DNA from: Aspidiotus rigidus
Taxonomy: Eukaryota; Arthropoda; Insecta; Hemiptera; Diaspididae
Reading direction: 5' to 3'
DNA length: 64,000 bases
Assembly: GCA_035079385.1 (NCBI GenBank)
Contig: JAVHKY010000054.1
Coordinates: 8,781,501-8,845,500, forward strand
Shown here: positions 1-12,085 of the stretch, piece by piece
Position numbering within the stretch: position 1 is the stretch's first letter
Layout: each line of letters begins with the position of its first letter
The notes under the pieces: model-generated
Seen by the model: only the letters and a program-made list of their open reading frames with translations
The model's database searches: none
What the model was told of the DNA's origin: nothing
Made by a program: the position numbers and the translations under genes

Positions 1-984
1 CCATTCTGTGATACCCCCTCTGAAAGTGGATTAAAGACTATCAAGAATTTTTTGGACACCATTGTCAAATTTCTCCTATTGTACACCTGCAGCTTCTTTC
101 GAAGTGCTCAAAGTGGATCGAAAATACATCAACCCTTTTCTAACATCCCTTCAAGCCCCTCGCCAGAATCTATTTGTAGAGAAGCCGCTGTCTTTTCTGT
201 TAAGAGAAGGCACATTCTCAGAAAATGTCCGCATCCGCCTTTGATGACGTCATCGACCCAAGTCAGGTTAGATCATGCTCCATAGTAGAAAGGTATCCCC
301 AAAGAATGTTCGCGTCCGACTTTGACGACGTCATCAACTTGTGACCTACCTCACCTCTTAGAATATTTTTGTGGGCTCAACATGCGTTTTCAAGTACGGA
401 AACAGAAAAGAGATGAATAAATCAAGTGCTCGAAGAAAAAATGTTATCTTTTTTTTCAAAAGAAAATGTTACAATGTGTCTTCATACAGTGTCTTGTATT
501 TTGTGACTTTAAAAAACTTGCTTAATTTTAGACTCGCTATCTTTCAGGGGGCACCAATGCAAAGTTTGCGTTGGCCTGTGAATTGTTTTTTTCTTTGTTT
601 AAAGTGCCCTTCTTAGGCTACTCATACTGTCAGAAGCGAAAATTTCCTTGGAAAATTCTATTTTATGGGTATTCTTACTTCTTTTTTCCAAGTATTCACG
701 GTCAATTTTTGAAGATTTTTCAAGTCGCCAAAGTGATAAATTTGCCTCAGTGGGGCATGGTTTTGGCGACCGCCTCGTACCCAGAAGGTCTCAAGTTTGA
801 GTCTCGCTTTGCAAGGACCGATACTCTCCTTCCAAAATTCTGAAAGTAGATCGGAACTGTCGCCCTCCGCGAAATTTACCGAATCCGCTTTTGCCAAGCC
901 TAGACTTTCTTATTATCTAATCTAGGCATCCTCCTCCATCGCTCGACAGTCGATTCGAATTCTTTTTAAGACTTTTCTTTTAGA
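1..984. other. Repeat-derived intergenic DNA, no gene
   Basis: No coding region is supported. Stretches near 200-260 and 300-340 share the theme 'TCAGAAAA..GTCCGC..CCG' followed by a TGACGTCATC-type palindrome. The same theme occurs near 19035-19090 and 61670-61710, so this is debris of a dispersed element family. Open frames here are short and show no recognisable domain. Confidence 0.6.
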
Positions 985-1033
985 GACCTCGGAAACTTAT
1001 ATTTATTTTTATTTATTATTTATTTTATTTTAT

Positions 1034-1079
1034 AGTGGTGCCACCTACAGTCCACGGACCAATTACAGGTGACACCACT
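1034..1079 (-). other. 3' stem-loop of the LINE
   Basis: AGTGGTGCCACCT at 1034-1046 is an inverted repeat of AGGTGACACCACT at 1067-1079, with one difference that becomes a G-U pair in minus-strand RNA. The loop holds a smaller GTCC/GGAC pair. It sits just before the A-rich tail, and the same position in the second copy (57201-57248) also folds. It may be the structure recognised by the element's RT; that role is inferred. Confidence 0.6.
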
Positions 1080-1418
1080 TTTGAAATTACATAATAATTA
1101 TAAAGATAATAGTAGGCCTAACAGTAATAAGTAAAAATAATAATAATATTAATAATAATAATAATCTTGGTTATAATAATACTGACAGTAATAGTAATAG
1201 TGATAATAATATTAGAAAAAAAAAAAAAAAAAATATTATAATAATAAAAAAAATAAATAAAAATAAAAAATAAAAAAAAGATAAATAAATAAATAAATAA
1301 ATAAACAAATAAAAAATAATAATAAGATTATAATTAGTAATAATAACATTGAGAATTAATTGCCAACTGCTCCCTCATCCCCCTCATGATATTGAGGACT
1401 GCTAACAGAGTAACGACG

Positions 1419-2385
1419 CTACCCAGTCCCACTGCACACAATATCCACAGCTCTGGCTACTTTTTCAGCGAAAGCTTTCCTCTTATCAAAAAAAATATCA
1501 ATTGTATCATCTTTTGTGACTATTTGGTTGTAAAGACGCAGCGCACGATTGATGGGCGTAAAATTGAAGTGATTTGTGCGGCAGTGTGTAATGTAAAATA
1601 GGTTTTGACTTCTGCTGCGCCTAACTGGAGCATAGAGACCAATCTGACTCAATAGGAATGGGGATTCTGTTTTTGACATTAGTAGGTCCCTAATAAATAG
1701 AATCAGTGACACTTCCCTCCGCACCTCTAGAGTGGTGAGTTCATATCCCAAAACTTATTCCCCGTATGGCACGTCAAGGTCGTAATGCTGAAAGTCTTTG
1801 AAGTACAGGTACCTTAAAAATCTTTTTTGAATTCGCTCGATAGCTTTTAGTTGGCCTTTGGCTGTTGGTCCCCATATTATACCCGCGAAGTCAAGATGTG
1901 CCCTCACCAGAGTGAAATATAATACTTTTAATGTAGACGTGTTGTTGAATATTTTGGAGTGTCTCATTATTAACCCTAGATTTCGTTTGGCATTGTTTAC
2001 TGAGTTGTTCAATTGCTTATTACAGACAAGATTATGTTCAACTTGTATGCCCAGGTCCCTAACGTAATCAACATGCTGAAGTACCTCCCTCTTAATTTTA
2101 TAATTTGTGTCAATGAAATTCGTTTTTTTTTTGGTTATTCTGATGAAGGCACATTTCTTGACATTTAGCATCAGTTGGTTTTCCTCACCCCATTCCACTA
2201 ACGTGTTCAAATCACTCTGCAATGCGACTGCATCATTGGTGTTTTTTATTTCTCTGTATATTTTCATATCGTCGGCGTATAATAGGCTGTCAGAGTTTAA
2301 TTTGTTATGGATATCAGACACGTATAGGATATGGTCAAAATGTTTCCAAATTCTAGAGTAATTGCCTGCTTCTTGGAAACCGTTC
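1419..2385 (-). pseudogene. LINE reverse transcriptase, C-terminal half (broken)
   Basis: Reading the minus strand, the frame enters with LYVSDIHNKL and reaches the catalytic motif SLLYADDMKIY. The RT thumb and C-terminal part follow, including VRAHLDFAGIIWGP and IERIQKRFLRYLYFK, typical of CR1/Jockey-type polymerases. An in-frame TAA at 1755-1757 interrupts it. Beyond it the same frame continues (YELTTLEVRREVSLILFIRDL) to a stop near 1419. RT motifs A and B and any endonuclease are absent. It is a dead, 5'-truncated copy. Clade assignment (CR1 group rather than R1 or I) rests on motif style only. Confidence 0.8.
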
Positions 2386-2399
2386 GGCGGACCAGTTTT

Positions 2400-2959
2400 C
2401 AAAAAAGCTCACCGCCAAGCTATAAGGTCGTATCAGAATTTCTGACCATCGGGTCAAGTCAAAAAGAAGTACTTATTTAATCGAATCAACGCCAAAAATC
2501 GATCCACATTTCTTAACCAAAGTTATACCACTCAAGTCTCTCTGTTTCTGTCTAGATTACACTTATTCCTCTTCACGCAGCTTTTTCGAGGACCACATCT
2601 CAAGGACTCCGAACAAAAAATCGAGGTCAACTTTTTTGTTTTAAAATTTCTCGAAGTGTGCACAATTTCTGAGAGTCATACTCTTAACATCAGGATATTG
2701 TAAAATGGAAATCCGGAATTTTGCGGGTTTTCTTGGAGACCTATCGAAAGCTTTTACAAAGCGCCTGAGGAAAATTTTTTTCTACTCATCTCTCTAGCTA
2801 ACGTCTCATGACATCAATATTCCTAATCAGTCATTTTTAGTTTTGTAGGGTCATTCGCATAGAGTCCGCAGTATATCGGGATTCTGGGCGTATTTCGTAA
2901 AATACGGGACTTTTCCAGGATTTTCCAAGACGGCTAGACCCCCCTGAACTTGTTCAAAT
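2400..2959. other. No gene seen
   Basis: AT-rich sequence without coding signal or a repeat I can place. Confidence 0.5.
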
Positions 2960-4350
2960 TTTATTTAATCTAATTTGTCCGTTAGTCGACAATCTTTCTC
3001 AATCTGAATTACCCATTAATCGATATTTTTTTTTCAATCCAAATTGCCCAACAATGGATGATTTTTTCGGTTTGAACTGTCCACCAATGGAAATTTTTCT
3101 CAATTTGAATAATTGTATATTAATGGAGCATTAGGGGTGTCTACCAAATTCAAAAATTGAAAATATTGGACTTTTATAGAGTTCTTAACAGGTGTTCCGT
3201 AAAACCTTGATTCCGGTGGTTTAACAGGGAGGACGGTGTCAGAGATTCCGAACCTCCCCTGAACTCAAAAATTTACCTTAAAATACCATAAAAATTACAG
3301 AAAAAATCCTACTCAACCTATAGGAATTCAAATTTCAATCTTTTTACTTGGTCAGAAATGAAATTACTGGACCTTCATTGGGTTTATTGGACCATTTTGC
3401 AAATAATGTGCTTTCATAGGATTTATTGGACTTATAGGGGCAGGGGCGGTGGACACCCTGATACAATTTTCTTTCATTCATATTGCCCATTAAATTATGG
3501 ACAATTTTCGTCAATTTAAATTGTTCATCATTGGACAACTTTTCGCCAGACAAATCGTCAACCATCGGATAATTTCTTTCAATTTAAATCGTTCTTTTCA
3601 TTTTAATATCAACGAACAATTTTTCTCAATTCAAATTGTCCATAAGTGGACAATCTTTGTTAGTTTGAATTGTCCATTCTTCGATAATTTTCCTCAATTG
3701 AAATTGTCCATTAATGGACAATGTTTCTGATTCAAATTTTCCATTGAGGAAGAATTTTTTTTTCAATCTTTGTTATTCATCAATGGACGTTTATTCTCCA
3801 ACAAAAAAGTCTATTTGTGGACGATTTGAATTGAGAAAAAATCCTCAGTTGATAGGCAATTTCAATTTGTGAAAATTTATTTAATCCGAAGTGCCAAATA
3901 AAATGATGGACGATTTTCCTTAGCTCAAATTGCTCATCAATGGAGCAATTTTTTCTCAATTTAAATTGTTCAAATTGTCCACTGAAGACAATTTTTATCG
4001 ATTTAAATTGCCCATTAATGGACAATTCTTTTCCAACTTGAATCGTCCTCAATAATGGAGAATTTTTTTCATTTTTTCTTTTTTTTTGCTCATCAGTAGA
4101 CATTTTTCCCACAATAAAAAAGTCCATCTAATTGTGGATGATTGAATTAGGAAAAAATTCTCAATTGAAAGACAATTTCTCATTGAGAGCAATTTTTATG
4201 CAATCTAACTTGCCTCCCCCTCCTTCCCCCCCCCCGTCTTGAATTATTCATCTGCAGAGATCTTTTCTGAATCTCGTTCATTATTGGATAATTGTTTTCT
4301 CGATCTTTGTTTCTCATAAATGAACAATTTTTTAAAAAGGTTGTTCTTCC
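2960..4350. repeat. Degenerate array of a palindromic ~35-40 bp unit
   Basis: The unit is approximately TCAATTTAAATTGTCCA plus TTAATGGACAATTTT, so its core AATTGTCCA-TTAA-TGGACAATT is self-complementary. Good copies lie near 3495-3545, 3625-3660, 3700-3725 and 3955-4030. The array is broken by unrelated sequence near 3120-3460. Units are diverged by substitutions and small indels, which suggests an old array. Open frames here are by-products of the repeat. Confidence 0.65.
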
Positions 4351-4839
4351 CTTTCCGAAGCCGCATGGCACTGAATTGTGAGACACGTTTCTCCATTGTG
4401 TCTCCACAACATTGTATATTTTTGTCTTACGTGATTAAGTGTTATTCTTCACCAATCTATCTCGAATCTCGTGCAGTTCGATCACGATTCTCGAAATCGG
4501 TTGTAAATCTTGTATTGCTTACTATCGGCGTCGTCTTTCATTTCCTCTCGGATACTTTTCGAAATTTGTTTCAGTTTTCGAGATCGAAGCCCCCCGCCAC
4601 CCTCGGATTCTTACGATCATTACCAAAATTTGTCCAACTTTCGAAAATAGTTCAAGCCTTCGTTTCTCCGATAACTACAATTTGCAGGAAGAATATGGTG
4701 AACATTTTGCCCAAATAATCTATTTCATGAACCAACTTCCCTCTTTCTAAAGACTGAATATCAAAATTCTTATTTTTAAAAACGTTAATTGCCGAGTATC
4801 GTGATACGGATCTATTTAAAAGATTTCATCACATACGTC

Positions 4840-5301
4840 ATATCGTCGTTGGAGCGGAAAAAACCTCCTATGTGCCATTTTCTGAGAAATGCACTTTTTT
4901 ATATGGCTGGACGCGGAATTTTAAGGCGCATCGACTTGAAAAATCCCCTATGTGCTAAGTTCAAAATTACGCCGGTAGGAGCGGTTTTGAATACCTCCTA
5001 CGTGCACCATCCAGAAAGTGTGGTCTCGAATACCTCCTTTGTGCAGAGCAAACCTCTTATATGTATGTGCAATATTTAGGGCCAGGAATTCCTCCTATGT
5101 GCATTTATCGCCCAATACCGCAGTATTTTAGAGAATTTTGAAAATTTTTTGTTACTACTGTACCAAAGAAGCTTTTCCACATTTAATGAGACGTTTCCGA
5201 AGTATTTCGGCCGTCTTTTCACAAAATAATCAGTTTTTTGCTTCTCCTGTAAAATTTTATTTTTGCCACATAGGACGTTTTTTCCGATCCAACGACGATA
5301 T
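4840..5301. mobile_element. MITE with ~38-bp terminal inverted repeats
   Basis: The left end (ATATCGTCGTTGGAGCGG at 4840) matches the reverse complement of the right end (ending at 5301) over about 38 bp with only a few differences. The interior repeats a CCTCCTATGTGC motif in direct orientation near 4865, 4945, 4995, 5030 and 5092. There is no transposase frame. A clean target-site duplication is not visible, so the superfamily is unknown. Confidence 0.7.
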
Positions 5302-7410
5302 AGAGTAGCTATAAACATGGACAGCGTTGAATGTAACTTGTCCAGTCCCATTTAACGCTCTACGTCTTTGTAGCATTATGTTATTAGTGAACTCAGTCAT
5401 GTTCGAAAGCACTTAAAATACAAAACACCGGCTCTCATTAATTTAACTATGTCAGCACAGTTTTTTAGGAAAAACTGGGAGAGATGTTTAGGAAGGAACG
5501 GAGAGGAAGGAGGTTGACGCGAAAAAAGGAGTAATTGACAAAAAGGACAAGAAAAGCTGAGAGGATATGCACAATGCAGAGTTGATAGGCAGCTCCATTC
5601 TGAAGCGAGTAAGGATTACTGTGTCTAATGGGGGATGACCAGAGAAAGAGAGTTGGTTTGATAAAGTACAGTTCATTTGCGAATAAGTGAATTGTGCCTT
5701 TGCTGAGAGGAAGATTCAGTGCTCAAGGCGTGAGAAATAGAACCTGAGGTGTGTTTGTAGATGTAATGATAAACGAAGAAAAGCGATTCGCCACTACCAC
5801 TGACTGCGAAAAAAAAAACACTTTATTTTCAAACAACAATCGCTCAACTGGTGCGTCGTCCTACACGATAATTTCTCGAAAACGATATCTGCCTATAACT
5901 CATTGTACCGAACTCTATTAATTTGCCTCGAAAGAAAACTATCGCAAACAAAACCAATAAAAAGAAAGATGAAACATAACACTCGAAATTAATGTTGTAG
6001 TCTTTTTTTCCTCATTCTTCGACAATAAACCTCCTTCGAAGTGGCCCGGAAAACGAGAAATGAGCACTTCAAACTATTCTCGAGAAAGAGCACTGTTACA
6101 ATGCGAGGCCGATATAAGAATCCTTTTCATCGTACGGCAATAATAATTTGTTTTCGTCTTCGTATCGTTGATGAAACGAGCCTGGAAACTGAAATGTGGG
6201 CGCTATCGTTTTTAGACGAGACAATCACGACAAGTTGGTCAACCATAAAAATAAAAATATTCAACGAGGTAAACTGGCGTTTTCGATTTATAAAATGAGA
6301 GTGCTGTACCGTATGCATGGTAGTATAATTCCTATTTTCGAAAGTTTCTAACTTTTGTCGATCTTGAATTACGGATGATTTTCGGATCTGGAAAGATAGC
6401 GCTGTACGGACTTTCGCAGCGTCCTTAGTTTTTTTGAAAACTTTTTCCTATACGCGAGTGCGATAGCGTGACGAGGAACAGGGAGAAAAAAAAAGTTATT
6501 TTTTGCGAATGAAGCGTCCTCGGCCACGACCACGTATACGCCACGACTAAAATCCTGAACAAAAACGAAGTGGACGCCTCAACATTGAGCTGTGGACGAA
6601 AGAATGAGCTTCGGTGAAAATTTATATACAGCTTTCATACTCGCTCAATGTAACTATTTATTATGTTTGAATAAATGAGCCTTTTGAATAGTCTATAACC
6701 AGGAATGACGTATCGTTTCGGGTTGTTTTCAAACACCCCGTTATCATCTGTCATTCTGGGAGCATAATATTATTGAAAAGTCGCGGCAACGTTGGCGGTA
6801 ACTACGTTTCCGTCGAGAAGGTAACGTTTTCACGCTGAGCATTCCGCACATTGTTTCTCGCGTATAGTTTCAGGAACGAAATTATCATTTTCTCAAGCAG
6901 AATACATTTTCGTATATTATTATGTCGAGAGAAAGATATTAACATCTCTCGTCTCGCCGTATCTATACCTTTTCTATTAAAGTGAGCATTAAAGAATGTT
7001 TCATTTGTGTATACAGAATCCGGAATACTGGAGTATCCGCTGGTCGCACGATCGCTCTATTATTGCGTTTATACGTAAAGCGTTTTCATTTTCGGACGAA
7101 ACTGTCAACTGTTTTTCATCGAGCCCTTCGTTAAGTGCTAATTGTCTTCGAATTAAAGGGAATTACGCATACCGTTAATCTTGTTGAACATTGTTGAGAA
7201 AAGTTTCATTCAGTCGCGCAATACCAACTTTTGAGATGGGTGTGACTGATGGGGTTTTCAGTTTTTGCGGATTTGTTCTTTCGTCTTCAATTAGATAACG
7301 ACTATTGTTCCGAATTTCAGAAAGAAAACGAGAGCTTAGAGAGAAAGTAGTTAGTCTTGAAGAAATACAGCACAGTTTTTATTACCAATGATTTGAATTT
7401 TATCCGAAAT
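5302..7410. other. No gene seen; single-copy-looking DNA
   Basis: No domain-bearing frame, tRNA or long repeat was found on either strand. The open frames present are short and lack recognisable protein features. Confidence 0.45.
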
Positions 7411-9466
7411 TTTTTTTTTTTTTTATTTTAATTAACGAGCTACTAGCAGCCTGCCTTCAGGGCTATGAGCTCGGCTAGATTGTGTGATTATATGCGTGAG
7501 AGGAAGTTGGCTTGTTGTAAAAAGTTGAATATGTTAGGGATGGAGGGAAAGAGATCTGAAAGTGCTTCTGTATGGTTGTGGGGGATGGATAAGGAATTAC
7601 GGAGTTGGGTCGAGTTGGGTCAAGTTGGGGCAGCAGAAGATGTGTTGAACGGATAGGGGGTGTTCAGATTCGCAGTGAGGGTATGAGAGAGGCATAAGAT
7701 GAGAGATGAGATGGGTGTGAGTGAGTCTGGTGTGGCCGATTCTGAGACGGGTGATGACTATTTCTTCTCTGCGTGTTGACAGATTTGAAGAGTCCCATGC
7801 GGTGGGAATATTTTTAATTTGGGCTAGTTTGTTTGAGTGTGATTTGAGATCAGACCAATGGGTGAACCATGCTTGAGTGATGAATTTGTTGATGTATTTG
7901 GAGAGATCTGAGCGTGAGGGGAGGAAAGAGCGGTTGACTGATGGGTTATGGGTTGCTAGTTTGGCTGCTTTGTCGACATTTTCGTTTCCTGGGATACCCT
8001 TGTGACCAGGTACCCAGATGAAGAATAATGGGATGGGGATGGTATGGAAGGTGTTAATGAGAGTGTGTATACGACTTATGAGTGGGTGGGAGGAAGTGTG
8101 GTTGGATATGGCGTCGAGTGATGATAGGGAGTCGGAAATGACTAAAAATGGGTAGAGAGGAAGACGGGAGGGTAGGTTGGTGAGGATGTGCTCTAAACAG
8201 CTAAAGATTGCTTGTAGTTCAGTGGTAAAGACGGATGCGGTGTTGCGGTGTCGGTGAGAGACTGTGATGTGATCTATTGAGTAAGCAAAGCCGGTTTTGT
8301 TTTGATATTTAGATCCATCGGTGAAACATAGTATAGGGTTGTGAAAGTTGTTAAGGATTTTGTTAAACTGTGCTTGGTATTCTTCGGGAGAAGTTGAAAG
8401 ACGAGGGAATCGTTTTAGGTCGCGAATGATTTTGGGTGGAATAAAGAGCCAAGGAGGGGTTGAGGGAACGATGTGGTTAAGGCAATGGAACTTGAAGGGG
8501 CGTGCTAGTTGGAGTTCTAGGTTGGAACGTAGATTGGTCGAGGAATTTTGGTTATGACGAGGGGGGAATATGCGATGGTGGACGGGGGTTTGCGGATATT
8601 GTAGGACAGTTGTGAGGAAGTTGGTTGTCAGTTTGAGGCGTCGATAGTGAAGTGGGGGGAAGCCAGTGTCTGCACAGAGGCTTTCAGCGGGACTGGTTCG
8701 GAATGCTCCAGTAGCTATTCGGAGTGAAGAATTTTGGATGGTGTCGAGTAGTTTTAAATGAGAGGGAGGGGCGAGACCGTAAATGGGTGATCCATAATCG
8801 AGGATGGATCGGATTAAGCTCTGGTAGAGGTGGAGAAGGTTTTTTCGGTTACAACCTTCTTTAGGGTGAAAGAGGAATCTTAGGACATTGAGTGCTCGAA
8901 TGCATTTTGATTTAGTTAGTTTGATATGGGGGATCCAAGAGTGACGGTTGTGGAAATTGAGGCCAAGAACTTTAGTAGTTTTGACTTGTGGGATCGGGTA
9001 GTTAGCTATTGTGAGAGGGGGAAATTTAATATTTTTGTGGCGTGGTTTTTGAAAAATGACGAGTTTGGTTTTGGGGTAAGAAATGCGGAATCCTAGGAGG
9101 GAAAGCCAAGTGTGTACTTTATTGATTGTTTTTTGTAGCAGACGATGGGCGCGAGTTGTGTTAGTGGAACGTAAATGGATGCTTAGGTCATCAGAGAATA
9201 GGAGGGTTTGAATTGGAGATTTTATGGTTTTTGTTATGTTGTTGATGGCGATGAGAAAGAGGGTGCCGCTAAGTGGGGATCCTTGGGGGATACCATTTTC
9301 TTGAGGGAAGGTTGAGGAATAGTGATCGCTTACGCGGACTCTAAAAGATCGATTAGTAAGATAATTTTGAAGTAGGAGAGGGAAGGGTACTCAAAGTCCA
9401 AGTTGATGTAGGATGACGCATATTTGGTATGTCCAGACTCTCGGGAAAGCGTTCTCCATATCAAAA

Positions 9467-10354
9467 AAAATGACGGCTTCCTTAACGAAGTTAAACGAGG
9501 AACGCAGGGAACCTGTTTTATGATTCGAATGAGATTTGGTATTGAAAATTCAAGGAAGCCTAGATCATATATAGCTCGACAGTCGAAATTTTTCTAAGTC
9601 CCTCTCCTATCATATATGGCTCGAGAGTCGAAATTTTTCTAAGTCCCCCTCCTATCATATATAGCTCGAGAGTCGAAATTTTTCTAAGTTCCCCTCCTAT
9701 CATCTATAGCTCGAGATTCGAAATTTTTTCTAAGTCCCCCTTCTATCATATATAGCTCGAGAGTCGAAATTTTTCTAAGTCCCTCTCCTATCATATATGG
9801 CTCGACAGTCGAAATTTTTCTAAGTCCCTCTCCTATCATATATGGCTCGAGAGTCGAAATTTTTCCAAGTCCCCCTCCTATCATATATAGCTCGAGAGTC
9901 GAAATTTTTCTAAGTTCCCCTCCTATCATCTATAGCTCGAGATTCGAAATTTTTTCTAAGTCCCCCTTCTATCATATATAGCTCGAGAGTCGAAATTTTT
10001 CTAAGTCCCTCTCCTATCATATATGGCTCGAGAGTCGAAATTTTTCTAAGTCCCCCTTCTATCATATATAGCTCGAGAGTCGAAATTTTTCTAAGTTCCC
10101 CTCCTATCATCTATAGCTCGAGAGTCGAAATTTTTCTAAGTCCCCCTCCTATCATATATGGCTCGAGAGTCGATATTTTTCTAAGTCCCCCTTCTATCAT
10201 ATATAGCTCGAGAGTCGAAATTTTTCTAAGTCCCTCTCCTATCATATATGGCTCGAGGGTCGAAATTTTTCTAAGTTTTTCGCTGGACGGCGCACGGCGG
10301 ACGGCGCACGGCAGATTTCTCAAATAGCCCCCCATAAAACAGGTTCCCTGTTAA
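9467..10354 (-). mobile_element. Palindromic-end minisatellite element, copy H1 (inserted in LINE-A)
   Basis: In element orientation (minus) it starts at 10352 with AACAGGGAACCTGTTTTATG. A short GC-rich run and about 16 copies of a 45-bp minisatellite unit follow. Near the far end lies the inverted partner ATAAAACAGGTTCCCTG (about 9512-9528), then a hairpin (TTAAC-TTC-GTTAA) and GCCGTCA next to a T-run. Copy 2 of LINE-A has an uninterrupted site (48815-48840), so the boundaries are real. The insertion lies in a run of six T, with about four extra T in the filled site. No protein is encoded. Confidence 0.85.
9580..10290 (-). repeat. 45-bp minisatellite array in H1
   Basis: The tandem unit contains TTTCGACTCTCGAGC, then TATATATGATAGGAGG and GGGACTTAGAAAAA. 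Variant types (ATAGATGATAGGAGGGGAAC, ATGATAGAAGGGGGAC and others) recur in a fixed order of four, giving a higher-order repeat of about 181 bp that is also found in copy H2. Reading frames through the array are repeat artefacts. Confidence 0.85.
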
Positions 10355-11196
10355 TATTGAGTAGAGGTTCGCTCCGTGAGCATGGGCGTCGTAGATTTGG
10401 GAATCGAGGTCAGCAAGGGCCATTAGAGCTGATCGGCCCTTACGGCACCCATATTGTGTATTACTTAATATTTCGTTGGAATCAAGGAACCAAGAGAGTC
10501 TACTATTGATAATTTTTTCGAGAATTTTGCTAAGAGTGCTTAGTAGTTATTTGGGTCGGTAGGATAGAGGGTGTGAGGGGTCTTTGAGAGGTTTTAGGAT
10601 TGGAATGATTAGAGCTGTTTTCCAGTTATTGGGGAAGGAGGTGGAAAAAATATTCGGTTTAGGAGTGAGGTGAGGTGTGAGATGGCATTTGTATGAAGTT
10701 TGTGTAGCATAGCGGGGCTAATTTGGTCGAGACCGGGAGGTGATTTTTTGGAGCAGAGGGAGATGGTGTGGGTGACTTCTTGTTTGGTGATTGGTTTGTT
10801 GTAGGGAAGTGTGAGAGTTTGTGACAGATTAAGGGAGAAATCTATTGTGGTGTTTTCGGCTTGTTGTTTGATTCGAGTGAAAGGTGGGTCGTAGTTAGTG
10901 TTGGAGGAAATTTGAAAATAATTCTCAGCTAGTATTTCGCTGATTTCTGATGGTGATTCATAGATTTGGTTGTTTTGATAGAGGGGTTGGAAGGAGAATG
11001 TTTGTTTCGAACCTGTTAACTTTTTAATGTTACTCCACATAGCGGAGCGAAACAGGTCGATTAATTGACGAGACAAACGAGTTCCAGCTTCGTTTCTTGG
11101 CGGAACGAAGTAGACATCGGGCTTTGGCTCGTAGTCTTTTATAGTTAATGAGGTCTGATACATCTGCGGTCTTTTTGTAACGATTGAGGGCTTTAT

Positions 11197-11870
11197 CCGA
11201 AAATTGATTAAACACAGCGGTCCTAAATCCTAAACCTACACCTTGGTGGAAATAAAGGTACTTGATTGAAACTTGTTTTAAACTGCGGCGAGTAAAAGAA
11301 TAATCAGGGCCGCATTACGGCACAGGTTAAGAAGGCTATAGCCTGGAGCGCAAAATTGAAAAAAAATCAATATCAATTGCGAGCCTGTTTTGCATTTCAG
11401 TCGACGGCGAACTTGAACGTGAGTTAAATTTTGGTCGTGATAATTTAACATAGATTGTTTAAAAAATTTTCTGGCATAGCCAAATAAATGAAGATCATGT
11501 TTCATGTCTCTTATATTTTATCAGTCATCTTGAAATATTTTAGTCTAGGTTTATACTAGGTCAAGTGTTCGTGAGACATTACTCGTTTGCACCCTCACCT
11601 TTCTTGGCGTCGTATAAGTTTTGTATGAGAAATATTTTGAGGTATCGCCTTTCGTGGGGCTCACTTGCTCTGCTCGTTCGCCTCCTTTCTTTGTCCCTGT
11701 CTCGGTTTAGTATAAGTCTGATGTACAATATTTTGGGCTTTTGCCTGTCTATTAATTTCAGGGGGGCAAGGTTGGTACACAAGTTTGTCCAGTAATTTCC
11801 AGGGAACTTTCCGAGTTCCCAATGTCTCTGCTTCATGCAGTATATTATACTAGGCTTTTACTAGCACTGA
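11197..11870. other. Intergenic DNA with repeat fragments
   Basis: No gene is supported. Positions 11825-11865 (CTCTGCTTCATGCAGTATAT and onward) match 43105-43145 inside another repeat. Phrases such as TATACTAGG are shared with 27830-28170, 43120-43320 and 59760-59950. Confidence 0.5.
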
Positions 11871-12085
11871 GTTCGGTAAGATAAGCGATAGTAATCGGTT
11901 GTGTTTGCATCGTGTTTGCATTGTGTAACGGCTTTATCGTGTATCACTGCGCGCATTTTAAAAGCACGTGAAATCCTGTCCATCGAAGTAGAATAGTGGT
12001 GTCGAACCTCGATAGGCTCGTAATTTCATAGATTGTAACAGAATAGGCCTATTCTCAAGAGCTATTACGACGTCCGAAACGAAAA

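Larger units (their letters stand above)
985..2390 (-). mobile_element. 5'-truncated CR1/Jockey-like LINE
   Basis: The element reads right to left. It holds the C-terminal part of a reverse transcriptase (about 2385 down to 1419), then a 3' untranslated region with an imperfect (AAT)n/A-rich tract (1081-1345), then a stem-loop (1034-1079) and a terminal A-rich tail on the minus strand (about 985-1030, TAAATA-type). The 5' end is lost inside the RT domain just upstream of the YADD motif. A second 3' end of the same family lies at 57156-57480. No target-site duplication could be identified. Confidence 0.8.
7534..11165 (-). pseudogene. LINE-A polymerase: RT, RNase H, zinc knuckle (broken)
   Basis: The region 11163 down to 10609 still reads as an open frame. 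It covers the linker (SAMWSNIKKLTGSKQTF) and the start of RT, including the conserved KKSPPGLDQISPAMLHK segment. The middle of RT is split by the insertion at about 9467-10354. Downstream the sequence matches copy 2 through RT motif B (GIPQGSPLS), FSDD, RNase H and the Cys/His knuckle, but frameshifts prevent a continuous frame. It would have encoded the target-primed reverse transcription enzyme of the element; this copy cannot. Confidence 0.85.
7411..11196 (-). mobile_element. LINE-A copy 1 (I-like, with RNase H), interrupted
   Basis: The element reads right to left and matches LINE-A copy 2 (47970-50878) almost throughout. The shared region starts at ATAAAGCCCTCAATCG (11196 on the minus strand), so this copy is 5'-truncated between endonuclease and RT. 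It ends in a poly(A) tail, seen as a T-run at 7411-7424. An insertion of about 890 bp (about 9467-10354) splits the RT domain just after the segment encoding the first catalytic Asp. The RNase H part (about 8325 down to 7534) has no long open frame, unlike copy 2. Confidence 0.9.

Noticed and set aside
9580..10290. CRISPR-like array
   Set aside because: Units are contiguous and similar along their whole length, with no unique spacers, in eukaryotic DNA.
9684..10335. The same repeated peptide frames on the minus strand
   Set aside because: Again the minisatellite of H1, inserted inside a LINE; not a gene.
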